DNA of 64,000 nt from Edaphobacter lichenicola (GCF_014201315.1 NZ_JACHDY010000004.1:1-64000), one strand, 5' to 3'. Numbered from the stretch's first letter, positions 8,840 through 18,585 are shown. A program made the numbers and translations. The notes: generated by a model from the letters alone, not told the origin.

Positions 8840-9739
8840 CTATGCTTTGGGACGGCTTGCCACTGTGGTGCCTGTGATGTCTTCCATGAGGCGAATGGAG
8901 CCGCAGATGTCGTCCTCGCCGAAGCCTTTGGCGATCGCTGCGCGATAGAGCTGCCGCGAGAGTGAGGTAAGGGGTGCGGGGACGTTGAGCTCAGCCGCAG
9001 ACTCCAACATGAGCTCCATATCTTTCTCGAGCCACTTGACGGAGAAGTTGGTGGTGAAGTTTCTAGCAAAGACCATGGGAGCTTTTGTGGTGAGCAGACC
9101 AGACTTCGCCGCGCTGTTATTGAGGATATCGAGCATCATCTCGGGATCGACGCCGGCCTTTGTGCTCAAGACAATGCTTTCATTGAAGGCCTGGAGCAAA
9201 TTGCCAAGGATCATGTTTTGCGACAACTTGGCGTGAAGTCCCATGCCTGCTTCTCCGCAGTAGTACAAAAGCTTTCCCATAGTTTCAAAATACGGGCGGA
9301 CTTTCTCGAAGATATCCTTTGGACCGCCGACCATAAACGTCAGCGTGCCACCCTCTGCTCCGGCCTTGGAGCCGGTACAGGGCGCGTCAAGAAAACTGAT
9401 GTCCTTCTTCGCCAATTCAGCAGCGATCGCGCGACTTGCGGAGGGAGCAATGGTGCTACAGTCGACGATGATCGACTTGGCGGCTGCGCCCTCGACCAAA
9501 CCACCTGCGCCCAGGATGACACTGCGCGACATCTCCGTATCGCCTACGCAGAGAAACGTACAGTCGCTGTGGCGTGCGACATCTGCCGGGGTTGCGCATG
9601 CGATACCACCCTTGTCGGCCAGAGCTGCAACCTTATTCTCGCTAAACGACCAAAGAGCCACCTGATGACCTGCCTCGATCAGACGAAGAGCCATCGGGCC
9701 ACCCATAATTCCCAATCCTAAAAAGCCAAGCTTTGCCAT
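8840..9739 (-). CDS. NAD(P)-dependent beta-hydroxyacid dehydrogenase (3-HIBADH / tartronate semialdehyde reductase type)
   Basis: A 299-residue protein from ATG at 9739, preceded by AAAGGAG; an upstream in-frame ATG at 9823 would add 28 residues before the dinucleotide fold and is unlikely. Rossmann motif GFLGLGIMGGPMA is at residues 5-17, the substrate-loop signature DAPCTGSKAGAEGGTLTF about 118-135, the catalytic Lys171 in GMGLHAKLSQN and the conserved Asn175. The family reduces or oxidises beta-hydroxy acids such as 3-hydroxyisobutyrate and tartronate semialdehyde. The divergent neighbour is a glycerate 2-kinase, so tartronate semialdehyde reductase (GarR/GlxR role), making D-glycerate, is the most economical guess. 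Substrate cannot be fixed from sequence. Confidence 0.9.
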   Translation of the reverse strand: MAKLGFLGLGIMGGPMALRLIEAGHQVALWSFSENKVAALADKGGIACATPADVARHSDCTFLCVGDTEMSRSVILGAGGLVEGAAAKSIIVDCSTIAPSASRAIAAELAKKDISFLDAPCTGSKAGAEGGTLTFMVGGPKDIFEKVRPYFETMGKLLYYCGEAGMGLHAKLSQNMILGNLLQAFNESIVLSTKAGVDPEMMLDILNNSAAKSGLLTTKAPMVFARNFTTNFSVKWLEKDMELMLESAAELNVPAPLTSLSRQLYRAAIAKGFGEDDICGSIRLMEDITGTTVASRPKA

Positions 9740-9882
9740 TTTGCGTTGCGCTCCTTTAAACGATGTTAGAAGTGAAAGACGTAGGTGTATAGGAGCGAAT
9801 CCGGTGAGAAAGTTCTGATGCACGTTGGAGGCATGTCCGTCCCTTCAGAGGTAACCCGCGCTATCTCATAGCGGCGCGGACA

Positions 9883-9897
9883 TTCCTGTTCCAGGAA
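9883..9897. promoter_or_regulatory. Palindromic operator candidate TTCCTG-TTC-CAGGAA
   Basis: Perfect 6-3-6 inverted repeat in the 302-base gap between the divergent dehydrogenase (start 9739) and glycerate kinase (start 10042). Its position suits a shared operator. No regulator gene lies next to it, and nothing else recognisable is in the gap. Confidence 0.4.
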
Positions 9898-10041
9898 CCG
9901 TGCTACGCTTGTCTTGTCGGACCGATTGTCCTGTAATGACAGGCCTGCGCGTCGTGTCGAGTATTCGAAAACGAGCTATGCGGAATCGCCCATGCTGCTA
10001 GTCGGGGCAAGTCTCAGAAGGGCCTTGGTGGAGTGTCGCCC

Positions 10042-11454
10042 ATGATATCGGCCGCGTTGGATTTGGGTGAAATCGCGCGCGATCTTTTTAGAGACTCTCT
10101 GGCGGATTGCAGCATCGAGCGAGCTTTTTCTGAAAAGATAAAGAGCCATACTGACGGCGCATCTCGGAGGTATCTCCTCTTCGGGGAAAACACCGTGGAT
10201 CTTAGCCGCTTGAAGCACATTCGCGTCCTTGCCGCCGGGAAGGCAGCAACACCCATGCTGGGGGCTCTTCTTCCGCATCTTCAGGATCTGCCGCGGTGCG
10301 AAGTGTCAGGTGTTTTGGTGACAGCAGACCGCCCTGAACAACTCCCGGAGAATTTTCAGTTTTTTGCGGGTGGACATCCTCTTCCAAATCAAGCTTCGGT
10401 AGACGCCGCGCGTGCTGCTCTGCAAGTCCTGCAATCGCTTAAACTGGCGAGCTCTCCAGACGATGCCCTCTGCCTCTTTCTCATCAGCGGAGGCGCTTCG
10501 GCGATGCTCGAACTGCCGCTGGATTCGACCATCTCCCTTGAAGACACGGTCAGCTTTTACCGCGAGCTGGTCCACAGCGGAGCCTCTATCGCGGAGATCA
10601 ATTGTGTACGGAAACATTTCTCCGCCATCAAGGGTGGCCGCCTCGCCATGCATGCAGAAGGCATCCTCAGCTACTCTCTTCTGATCTCCGACGTACCTCT
10701 TGGCCATCTCGACGCACTGGCCTCGGGTCCAACGCTGCCAGACACTTCCACGGTGGAACAGTGCCGTGAGATTCTGGCACGCTACGATCTCATGAAGAGA
10801 TTTCCAGCCTCGTTACGTCGTTTTTTTGGCAACCCGGACCTCCCCGAGACTCCCAAGGCACATCAATTCAGCGCCCGCTCTCTCACCTTGATTACTTCCG
10901 ACGATCTGGCAGAGGCCACACAACGACGTGCTGAAAATCTTGGATTTTATGCCGTTATTGATAACAGCTGCGACGATTGGGACTACCGTCGCGCGGCCGT
11001 TTACCTGCTTGAGCGCCTGCGAAGTCTGCGGCGCGATCATGCTCGCGTATGTCTTATTTCTTCGGGAGAGGTGACGGTCGAGCTTCCGGAGCGAAGTCCG
11101 GAAACTAACGGCACGGGAGCATCGCACAGACTTGGTATCGGAGGGAGGAACCAACACTTTGCCCTGTATGCAGCGACACTGCTACAGTCCTCTCCTGGCT
11201 CGACGGTCGTCTTGTCTGCGGGCACTGACGGAATCGACGGTAACAGTATCGCGGCCGGCGCAGTGGTGGGCGAGCTAACTCTTTTGCAGAGCAACGGTTC
11301 GGGCAACACCGCGGACTCAGGGCTTCTACGTCAGGCCGAACTTGCCTTGCAACACTTTGACTCCGGCGCATTTCTTAAAACAATTGGTTCCAGTATTGTG
11401 ACCGGCGCGACCGGCAACAATCTGCGTGACCTTCGTATCCTGTTGGCCGAGTGA
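10042..11454 (+). CDS. Glycerate 2-kinase, MOFRL family
   Basis: Cytoplasmic kinase giving 2-phosphoglycerate from D-glycerate (GckA/TtuD type). Seen in the 470-residue product: the N-terminal DUF4147-like half with AAGKAATPML, GGHPLPNQASVDAAR, ISGGASAMLELP and NCVRKHFSAIKGGRLA, and the C-terminal MOFRL half with SSGEVTVELP, GIGGRNQHFAL and SAGTDGIDGNSIAAGAV. ATG at 10042 is favoured because GGAG lies eight bases upstream; an in-frame GTG at 10033 overlaps that site. Paired divergently with a beta-hydroxyacid dehydrogenase, it suggests a route from glyoxylate or tartronate semialdehyde through glycerate into lower glycolysis. Confidence 0.93.
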   Translation: MISAALDLGEIARDLFRDSLADCSIERAFSEKIKSHTDGASRRYLLFGENTVDLSRLKHIRVLAAGKAATPMLGALLPHLQDLPRCEVSGVLVTADRPEQLPENFQFFAGGHPLPNQASVDAARAALQVLQSLKLASSPDDALCLFLISGGASAMLELPLDSTISLEDTVSFYRELVHSGASIAEINCVRKHFSAIKGGRLAMHAEGILSYSLLISDVPLGHLDALASGPTLPDTSTVEQCREILARYDLMKRFPASLRRFFGNPDLPETPKAHQFSARSLTLITSDDLAEATQRRAENLGFYAVIDNSCDDWDYRRAAVYLLERLRSLRRDHARVCLISSGEVTVELPERSPETNGTGASHRLGIGGRNQHFALYAATLLQSSPGSTVVLSAGTDGIDGNSIAAGAVVGELTLLQSNGSGNTADSGLLRQAELALQHFDSGAFLKTIGSSIVTGATGNNLRDLRILLAE

Positions 11455-12105
11455 TTTTAGGCTGACCGCCGTGCATGGTTCTTCGAAGCGGCGGGCGTCT
11501 TCCTTGCAGCAGGTTTCTACAAGGCGATGATGTGGACGAGTGCCTTGCTTTTCCGTTTCTACTCGAGTTGATACATATCTCCTGAGGAATGAATCATTTA
11601 TGCACCAACAATAAGAATTCGGAGCTTGTGAATATTAAGTCGAACGAATGCCCATGCCGCCTGCTGCTGATATCAAGACAACGTTTGGGTAGGGGTTGCG
11701 AATTGGCGTTTGGTCAAGAAAGATCATGTTGCGGATTTCCGCGTACGGCGAGGAAGCAGGGTTCGACCTGATCATCGAAGCTGAATTGGAGCTGCTCCTC
11801 GCTCAACAGACGCGAGGGCAAAGTAAGAGGCGATTTCCATGCGTCCATTTGTACGGACAATAAGTGTAATGGGTTGTCCGAACAAGCCACTACATATCTG
11901 CATCGTTGCGCGGCAAGTAGTAGACCAGTGGGTCCTCTCTTCCAGCCGAACTGCTCGCGTCGATTCAGCGACTATCCTCCCGGCGATCGTTACACGGACC
12001 TTGCCCTCCCCGGTGAAATCGTAATGGGGTGGTCAGGCCCGGGAATTCTGATATCTTTGGCTTCGTTCGACTTTACTTGCATTTTGCGTGCCTCAGGTTG
12101 TCAGG
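11455..12105. other. Stretch without a supportable gene
   Basis: About 650 bases after the glycerate kinase. Several short open frames exist but none has a domain I recognise or a clear ribosome-binding site. The stretch may contain decayed coding sequence, since the next gene is itself a pseudogene. Confidence 0.4.
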
Positions 12106-12871
12106 TTAGAGCTTCGAACCGCCATCGACGGGAATACTCGCACCCGTGATCCAGCGCGCCGCATCAGACGCCACAAAGGCGACTACGTCGGCAACATCCT
12201 CGGCCTTGCCGAGTCGCTTAAGCGCCTGCATTCCCAGCGCGGTCTCGCGTCCTGCCTCGGTCTTCGTGAAATTCGACATATCTGTGTCGATGACCCCAGG
12301 AGCGACAGCGTTTACGCGTATGCCGCTCGGCCCAAGAATGGCGGCCCAATTCTTGATCAGGGTCTCAAGGGCCCCTTTCGTAGAGGCGTAAGCGAGAATC
12401 GAAGGATTTTCCTCGCCGGGCTTGCCAACTACCGTACGTGCCACAGCAGAGGAGATAGCAACGATGTTTGAACCGTCGCCTAGAATGGGCAGGAGTTGCT
12501 GTACCAGAAAGAACGGGCCTCGGACGTTTGTCGCAAAGAGGTTGTCAAAATCCTCTATCGTGTAATCCACGATGCGAGCAACTTGCTGATTCCGGCGTTG
12601 AGCACAAGCACATCCAACCGATCGCCGACGATGGAACGGACCTGCTTGGCAAGCAGCGACACGCCGTCCGGAGTTCCCGGTCGGCTGAAATTGCATTTGC
12701 ACGTCCGCCTCTCGCCTGAATCTCGGTGACCAGAGACTCCGCTTCCTGCGCAGAACGGCCATAGTGAACCAGGACGTGCGCGCCGGCCTCAGCCACAGCC
12801 ACTGCCGTTGCGCGGCCAATGCCTCTCGATGCGCCAGTCACAAGCGCTGTTTTGTTTTGAAGTGTAGTCAT
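12106..12871 (-). pseudogene. Short-chain dehydrogenase/reductase, two frameshifts
   Basis: Reading leftwards from ATG 12871, frame A gives LVTGASRGIGRATAVAV up to AISAD. The SDR sequence then continues in a second frame (GTPDGVSLLAKQVRSIVG, then DRLDVLVLNAGIS) and in a third (ARIVDYTIEDFDNLFATNV, AYASTKGALETL, WITGASIPVDGGSKL) to the stop at 12106. Two single-base deletions explain this: one near 12679-12681 and one near 12581-12585. All SDR landmarks survive (Gly-rich motif, NAG, YxxxK, PVDGG), so decay is recent or these are sequence errors. An intact SDR gene lies upstream in the same orientation; the two are clearly different paralogues. Confidence 0.85.
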
Positions 12872-12930
12872 TGTCCTCTCTATTGCCTCTCAGTTATTAG
12901 ATAGGGCGAGTGTGGCACCTGGAGTCGAAG

Positions 12931-12960
12931 GAGAGCCGGCTCCAATCGGAGTCGGCTCTC
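12931..12960. terminator. Strong stem-loop between two SDR genes
   Basis: Thirteen-pair stem (GAGAGCCGGCTCC / GGAGTCGGCTCTC, one G-T pair) with the loop AATC. It lies just past the stop of the SDR gene at 13020 in its direction of transcription. No T-run follows, so it may be a terminator of imperfect type or an mRNA-stabilising hairpin. Confidence 0.45.
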
Positions 12961-13019
12961 AATTCGGTCTGCACGGTCGCGTCTTTCTTCAGGCTCCTAT
13001 ACCGAATGCCTGCGTCGGT

Positions 13020-13760
13020 TCAGGCATTCATTCCGCCATCCACGGTCAGATTTGCTCCGGTGATGTACGAGGATTCAGGACCGGCGACGAACGCTACCAT
13101 CGCGGCGATCTCCTCAACGTGCCCATAGCGGTTGAGCGCCGTGGCGGCCTTCTGCGGTACCGCCCAATCACCCGAGGCGGGATTCAAATCGGTATCGATC
13201 GGACCCGGCTGGACGTTGTTGACCGTGATGCCACGGCCCCCCACCTCTCTTGACAGCGCCTGCGTGAACATCTTGACGGCTCCCTTCGTGGCCGCATAGG
13301 GCACAAGCCCGGGCGCAACGGCACGCTCGCCCACGGCCGAACCGACCATGATGATGCGGCCGCCATCCTTCATGTGCTTTAGCGCAGTCTGCGTGGTAGC
13401 GAATACGCCGCGGATGTTGATGTCGATGACGCGATCCATCTCCTCCTGCGTGGCCTCTTCGAACGGTTTCGGAATGGCCGTGCCGGCATTGTTCACAAGC
13501 ACATCCAGCCGTCCGAAGGTCGCGACCGCCTTTTCGACCGCACCTTTGACTGCTTCGATGTTGGCAGCGTCCGCCTGGATCGCGATAGCTTTTCCCCCGG
13601 CGAGTTCAATGGCTTTGACGACGGCTGCGGCCGAGTTGGTGTCCTTTGCGTACGTGATGGCTACGCTTGCTCCATCGGCGGCCAGACGCTTCGCAATCGC
13701 TGCGCCAATGCCGCGGGAACCGCCAGTTACGAGTACCACTTTCTTCGCTAACTTAGACAT
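13020..13760 (-). CDS. Short-chain dehydrogenase/reductase (classical SDR)
   Basis: A 246-residue NAD(P)-dependent oxidoreductase of the FabG-like classical SDR type. Seen: TGGSRGIG cofactor motif (12-19), NNAG (90-93), catalytic Ser141, Tyr155 and Lys159 in PYAATKGA, the PGPIDTDLNP segment after the active site, and the terminal TGANLTVDGG typical of the family. ATG at 13760 has AAAGGAG at good spacing. Substrate is unknown; the N-terminal ASVAITYAKD suggests NADP preference but this is weak. It is followed in the same direction by the frameshifted SDR at 12106-12871. Confidence 0.93.
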   Translation of the reverse strand: MSKLAKKVVLVTGGSRGIGAAIAKRLAADGASVAITYAKDTNSAAAVVKAIELAGGKAIAIQADAANIEAVKGAVEKAVATFGRLDVLVNNAGTAIPKPFEEATQEEMDRVIDINIRGVFATTQTALKHMKDGGRIIMVGSAVGERAVAPGLVPYAATKGAVKMFTQALSREVGGRGITVNNVQPGPIDTDLNPASGDWAVPQKAATALNRYGHVEEIAAMVAFVAGPESSYITGANLTVDGGMNA

Positions 13761-14025
13761 AGATCTCCTTTGGTTTTCTGTAAATGATCGAATCGCTTCA
13801 CTGATTCAACTGACTGCCATCGCATTACGACGTGCCAGACAGTTATCTGATGTGTGACTCTTGCAATCAGATTGGGCAGCCTTGGGAATACTAACTATTC
13901 CTCGATGGAATGGTGGTCTCCATTGAGAGTCCTCACGGAAGTAGCGAGCCCCAAATGTTCGGGGCGAAGTACCTTTGCGCTCTCTTTTGTGGCAGGACTG
14001 ACTGAGTAGTGAACTGCTAAGTGAT

Positions 14026-17000
14026 CTACTCGGTTTCAGCCACAAAGACCGCAGTTGTGAGTGCGGGTACTGTCGCAGTCCCCTCTTTAGAGTTGAACGT
14101 GGATTGACTGGTTGCGGGATCGCTGGAGTGGCGCTGCACCGGGTGCAGATGCAGGCCCAAACCCTGCAGATGACTGTTGGTGAAGGTCACGGAAGCATTG
14201 GTTGCGTTGAAGACGACGACGACGTGTTTGTAGATTCCGTAGCTCCCGCCATTCGCATCCAGCTTCATCACGATCAGCCCCGGCGTCTGGTTTGAACCGG
14301 TATTCAGAAACGTAAGGTTCTGCTGCACTTCCTCGAAGGTGGGCATGCGGAACAACTCTGAGCTGTAACGGATCTGCAGCAATTCGCTGAACGCTGCTTT
14401 ACTGTATGCAATATTTGCTGGAAGCGGGGTGTAGGCAGGGTTGCTGAGCAGCGGCATCATGATCGGCCACTGGGCCTGGTTCTGGCTCGCGATGGGCAGA
14501 CCGATGCCCCAGTTTGCGGTCTTACCGCTCCAGTCGATCTTATTGAACCAGTCACCGGAGTTGTAACTGTTTTGGTCCATGTCCTTGGAGCGCAGTAGAT
14601 CGTCGCCTGCCTGGAAGAACGGAATTCCCTCCCCGAGGGTTACGAGGCTCATGCCCATCACCTGCCTGCGGGCACGAGTGGCAATGTTATCGTTGTAGCT
14701 CGACTTTAGCTGCACCTTGTCGAAGAGGTCCTGGTTGTCGTGGACTGACGCATAGTTGACTGCCTCGATCGGGCTCTTGGTATATCCGGTTGGTTGTCCG
14801 TTGTAGAGCACCTGGGCTCCGGTTACTGTCGCCCCGGCGCTGTCGGTAAAACTGTAGTCGCGCAGGTTTCCTGTGAGTCCTACATCGATCCAGTCAGAGT
14901 ACTGTAGCAACTGATTCTGCTGACCGTTTAGCGGCGGATTCGAGTTGGTGTAATCGCTTGGGTCGGTGAAGAGCCCCGTGGCAAAGCCCTGCACGCGCTC
15001 ATCGGTAAACGGGCTGCCACCGTGGATGCCATCGCGGATGCGATCGTTGAAGGTGCCAACTCCAAACCCATAAAGATTAATCTGTGAGGCGTTCGGACCT
15101 ATTTGATTGTTCGCGGTATCTCCGAAGTTGAATCCTTCTCCATAGAGGTAGATCTTCGATCCGTCAACACCGTCTTTCTCGGGAATAAGTGCCTGCAGGG
15201 CCCGCTGAATATGCTGAATGTTGTATGTGAACATGAAGCTCAAGATGTCGAAGCGGAAGCCATCGATCTTATAGTCTCGCGCATTGAGCACGAGGGTGTC
15301 GATGATCAGCTTTTCCATCATGAGGTGTTCGCTTGCGGTGTCGGGGCAGCACGAGCCTGTCTCAAGATTTCCATTCGCGTCGAGGCGGTGATAGTAGTTC
15401 GGCACCACCTCGTCGAGATTGGAGTTCGGAGCCTCGCCGCTGGCATTTGTGTGGTTGAAGACCACATCCTGAACCACACGCAGTCCCGCCTTGTGCAGCC
15501 CATCCACCATTCCCCGATACTCGCGCACGCGGTTATCTGGATTGATCGCGTAGCTACCCTCAGGCGTCATGTAGTGCACGGGATCGTACCCCCAGTTGTA
15601 CGCAGGATTAGTCTGGCTTGCCGTCACGGCTGCCTGCTGCTGCTGGCCATCGGGCGGATATGCCGCCAGACCGGTGGGAATGATCCATTTTGATTTATCT
15701 TCATTCACGCTGGCGAAGTGGAACGAGGGCAAGATATGGACTGCTTTGAGTCCGCTTTCGGCCAGAGAGCGAAGATGCTTCATACCGTCCGAACCTTGGT
15801 CCTCAAAGGCTTCGTACATTCCGCGATGAGCCAACGGAACTGTGAGATCGTTCACGCTGAAGTCGCGAACATGAAGTTCATAGATGCTCATATCGCTGAC
15901 GCTTCTTAGCGGAGGTGACGTCTCCTCGTCCCAGCCTGCGGGCTTCGTCTTGTCGGAGTCGAGATCCGTGATTCTGCTCTTGGTGCCGTTTAACGCGATA
16001 TCGATCGAATAGGGATCGCTGGTGACATTGGTGTCCACCGCGCCGTCGGCTGACACCCACACCTTCACGCTGTAGAGGTAGTACTTATCCTTCCAGCCAG
16101 GGTCACCTTTCGCTACCCATACTCCATCGTGCTCATGCATCGGGGCAACGGCGGACGGCGCAGTATCGGATTCGTGATCGAAGAGTTGCAAGGAGACACT
16201 CTGTGCAGTGGGCGCCCAGAGCTTCAGTTTGACGGCGCAATCCTCGTCGTCAGGCCAATCGCGCCAGTCTTTGTCGTCCCAATGATGAAAGACGACACCG
16301 AGCTTGCCAGGGTAGTAGTAGAGATCATCCAGAACGCCAGCGAACTGAATGCCGGTGGCATATTGCAGCGCTCCATTTGAACCGATGGCCGAAAACGCGA
16401 GCTGTCCTTCGAGCGCCGTCTGCAAGGCCGAAAGCTGCGTATTCGCCGGTAGTTGAAGGACGGTGTACCCATTCAATTGCGGGTATCGAAGCAACTCATC
16501 CGCAGTCAGGGCTCCGCCAACGGTGAGCGGAATATTGGTGCCTCCAGTGACGCCGGTGGGAGTCACAGACAGGCCGCCGGTGAGGCTGGAGCTTATCGCG
16601 AAGGTGTCACCACTTTGAGCAAACTGCGGCTGAATGGCTACTCGCTGGCGATCGAGCCAGTACGCCTGCTCCACGTTCAGGAGACTATCCAGTATCTGGG
16701 TAGGAGTCGGAGTTGTGAGGAAGACAGTCGCGTTCCCTGAGATCGCCCACGCCTGGGTGTTGGTAGCGACATTCAGATGCATGTCGGGCCCGGGATCTTT
16801 AACCCCAGTAGAGATGTTGTGGACGATAAATCCGAGGTCCTTTGGGTTGGGAATCAGACTTATGTCGAAGTACGCGCCGTAGGAGTCATGGCTGGTCACT
16901 CCGGTCAGTCCGTCGTTGAAGTCGCCGGTATACTCCGCTGTGTCGTTAAAGGCATAAACGGTCCAGTTCGCATAGTTCCCGTCGGGCCGGAAGTAGTGAA

Positions 17001-17829
17001 TGCGGGCGTACCCGGGCAACAGCGCGGCAGGATTGCTCAGGCTTGGCTGGCTCTTGTACAGCTTGCCGATCCCGGTGTAGCCCCAGTACTCAAAGCCTTC
17101 CGTAGAAGGATCGACAAACTCGTTCGGCCCAGGGTCTTTCTGATCGCCTCCCGGCGCAGACGGATTGTGAATGATCAGCCCCAGGTTCTGCGCATTCGGG
17201 ACAACTGCCACATCAAAATACACCCCGTATGCGTCAGTGTTCGTCGCAGGTACGAGTCCGCTGTTGTAGTCGCCGGTGAACTCCGTGGTGTCGTAGAAGG
17301 CATAGATCGTCCAGCCTCCGTAGTTGCCGTCCGTCCGGTGATAGTGAACACGGACGTATCCCGGCAGCAGAGCAGTGGGATTCGTGAGGCTTGGCGCAGA
17401 CGTATACAGCTTGGCTATCCCGGAGTACGCCCAGTACTCGATGCCCTGAGTCGCGGGGTCGACAAAGAGATTGTTGGGAGTGTCCTTCTGGTCTCCGCCC
17501 GATGCCGTCGGGTTGTGAATAATAATCCCAACCTCTTGCGCGCCGGGTGTCACTCCAACGTCAAAATACGCGCCGAAGCTGTCCGTTCCAGTCACTTGAA
17601 CCGGACCGCCGCCATAGTTGCCAGTGTCTTCCGTGGTGTTATCGAAGGCGTAGACCGTCCAGCCGCTATAGTTGCCGTCCGGTCGATGGTAGTGAATGCG
17701 TATGTCACCCGAGGGGATAGCCGGATCGGCCCCAAAGGCCGAGGCCGACGCAAAAACGCATAGCAGAAACATCAGGGCGCGAGAACTGGCCCTGCACAGA
17801 AGGCGCGGTGTTCCAATCCGGATTTTCAT
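14026..17829 (-). CDS. Secreted pullulanase-type alpha-1,6-glucosidase (GH13) with three PUD domains
   Basis: A 1,267-residue extracellular starch- or glycogen-debranching enzyme. Start ATG at 17829 has GGGGAG six bases upstream and opens directly into a signal peptide (RALMFLLCVFASASAFGA); a further upstream ATG is less likely. Three PUD/CBM41-like repeats follow (about residues 38-145, 155-265, 272-375, each with HY.R.DGNY..WT.YAF). Then come an N2-type region, a CBM48-like domain (KLWAPTAQSVSLQLFD), and the GH13 barrel with DVVFNHT, nucleophile Asp861 in GFRFDIL, acid/base Glu898 in YLYGEGFNFG and Asp1031 in SVHDNQD, then a beta-sandwich tail. Three PUD copies in a row are more than the one or two I expect. 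It stands alone; no transport genes flank it. Confidence 0.95.
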   Translation of the reverse strand: MKIRIGTPRLLCRASSRALMFLLCVFASASAFGADPAIPSGDIRIHYHRPDGNYSGWTVYAFDNTTEDTGNYGGGPVQVTGTDSFGAYFDVGVTPGAQEVGIIIHNPTASGGDQKDTPNNLFVDPATQGIEYWAYSGIAKLYTSAPSLTNPTALLPGYVRVHYHRTDGNYGGWTIYAFYDTTEFTGDYNSGLVPATNTDAYGVYFDVAVVPNAQNLGLIIHNPSAPGGDQKDPGPNEFVDPSTEGFEYWGYTGIGKLYKSQPSLSNPAALLPGYARIHYFRPDGNYANWTVYAFNDTAEYTGDFNDGLTGVTSHDSYGAYFDISLIPNPKDLGFIVHNISTGVKDPGPDMHLNVATNTQAWAISGNATVFLTTPTPTQILDSLLNVEQAYWLDRQRVAIQPQFAQSGDTFAISSSLTGGLSVTPTGVTGGTNIPLTVGGALTADELLRYPQLNGYTVLQLPANTQLSALQTALEGQLAFSAIGSNGALQYATGIQFAGVLDDLYYYPGKLGVVFHHWDDKDWRDWPDDEDCAVKLKLWAPTAQSVSLQLFDHESDTAPSAVAPMHEHDGVWVAKGDPGWKDKYYLYSVKVWVSADGAVDTNVTSDPYSIDIALNGTKSRITDLDSDKTKPAGWDEETSPPLRSVSDMSIYELHVRDFSVNDLTVPLAHRGMYEAFEDQGSDGMKHLRSLAESGLKAVHILPSFHFASVNEDKSKWIIPTGLAAYPPDGQQQQAAVTASQTNPAYNWGYDPVHYMTPEGSYAINPDNRVREYRGMVDGLHKAGLRVVQDVVFNHTNASGEAPNSNLDEVVPNYYHRLDANGNLETGSCCPDTASEHLMMEKLIIDTLVLNARDYKIDGFRFDILSFMFTYNIQHIQRALQALIPEKDGVDGSKIYLYGEGFNFGDTANNQIGPNASQINLYGFGVGTFNDRIRDGIHGGSPFTDERVQGFATGLFTDPSDYTNSNPPLNGQQNQLLQYSDWIDVGLTGNLRDYSFTDSAGATVTGAQVLYNGQPTGYTKSPIEAVNYASVHDNQDLFDKVQLKSSYNDNIATRARRQVMGMSLVTLGEGIPFFQAGDDLLRSKDMDQNSYNSGDWFNKIDWSGKTANWGIGLPIASQNQAQWPIMMPLLSNPAYTPLPANIAYSKAAFSELLQIRYSSELFRMPTFEEVQQNLTFLNTGSNQTPGLIVMKLDANGGSYGIYKHVVVVFNATNASVTFTNSHLQGLGLHLHPVQRHSSDPATSQSTFNSKEGTATVPALTTAVFVAETE

Positions 17830-17875
17830 GAGTGGCTCCCCGAGGAAACTGGCTGGATTCGTTTGAGTCAAGGGC

Positions 17876-17893
17876 GCGATCGTTCGCGATCGC
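17876..17893. promoter_or_regulatory. GCGATCG-TTCG-CGATCGC hairpin upstream of pullulanase
   Basis: Perfect seven-pair stem closed by a TTCG tetraloop, 46 bases upstream of the start codon at 17829. It could be a leader hairpin or an operator. Confidence 0.35.
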
Positions 17894-18002
17894 CGAAGGC
17901 ATCCAATGGCAGCGTCGCGACATTAGTTGAATAGAACTTCTGGTGTCAAGGGAATTGCGACCTCATTCGCCTCAGCCCGGAAGAGAGCCGGTAGGCGGCG
18001 CT

Positions 18003-18026
18003 GCGGTTCGATCCCGTCTCTGGCCA
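18003..18026 (+). other. 24-nt copy of the tRNA-Phe 3' end (att-like remnant)
   Basis: The bases here are identical over 24 positions to the T-arm and 3' acceptor strand of the tRNA-Phe gene at 37188-37262 (from GCGGTTCGATC to CTGGCCA). No D-arm or anticodon arm precedes it, so it is not a tRNA gene. Such 3' tRNA fragments are classical attachment-site duplicates left by tRNA-targeting integrases. Its orientation is opposite to the tRNA gene, and no integrase gene is visible nearby. Confidence 0.7.
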
Positions 18027-18585
18027 TCACCTAAAATCAATAACTTACGGGATTTAGTCAAAGCCTCCGCCGCGCGAAGGCTTGTGACGTCTTTGCGTAA
18101 GTGTCTCTTGCAAAGTAAAACAAATTTTTCCGATCAGTGATGTTCGCGCATTGGTCGCGCACTCAAGTCCGATTTTTGGCGGCCATCTAATCGATTGAAT
18201 TTGATAAATAGGGGTCAGACGATGAGCACCGCCAGCCTTTTTCGGCCAGCAGCGCGTCAAACCCGCAACTTGCAAAAAAATGAGTTGAACTCTGACAGTC
18301 ACTGCGCAAGCAGAGAAGGGCATTTGTTAGTGCTCATCATTGATTTCCGGATCATCGGAACTGTCCGTTATCGAAATTCGTTTGAAATATTACACTGGTA
18401 GGGCATCATCATCCTCCCCAAGAACGCCGCTCCTCCTCCACCGCGCCGAGCTTGTGCGTTGCAGAAAAATCGATTTGAATTGATGGCAGCAAATCTCCGA
18501 CTCCACGCAGTGATCGGCACTGAATGATCGACGAACTCAAACCGAGCCCAGCTAAGACGATTCGATACCCGAGGATTATGGTCGA
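18027..18585. other. Stretch without a gene, right of the tRNA fragment
   Basis: About 560 bases, visibly more AT-rich in places than the flanks. No open frame has a recognisable domain. It must hold the promoter of the kinase-RND operon that starts at 18586. Confidence 0.4.

Noticed and set aside
11589-12149. Short frames after the glycerate kinase
   Set aside because: No recognisable family and no plausible start sites; could be decayed sequence but nothing specific can be named.
16777-17763. Long plus-strand open frame opposite the PUD repeats
   Set aside because: It is the antisense shadow of the pullulanase repeats; it has no domain of its own and no ribosome-binding site.
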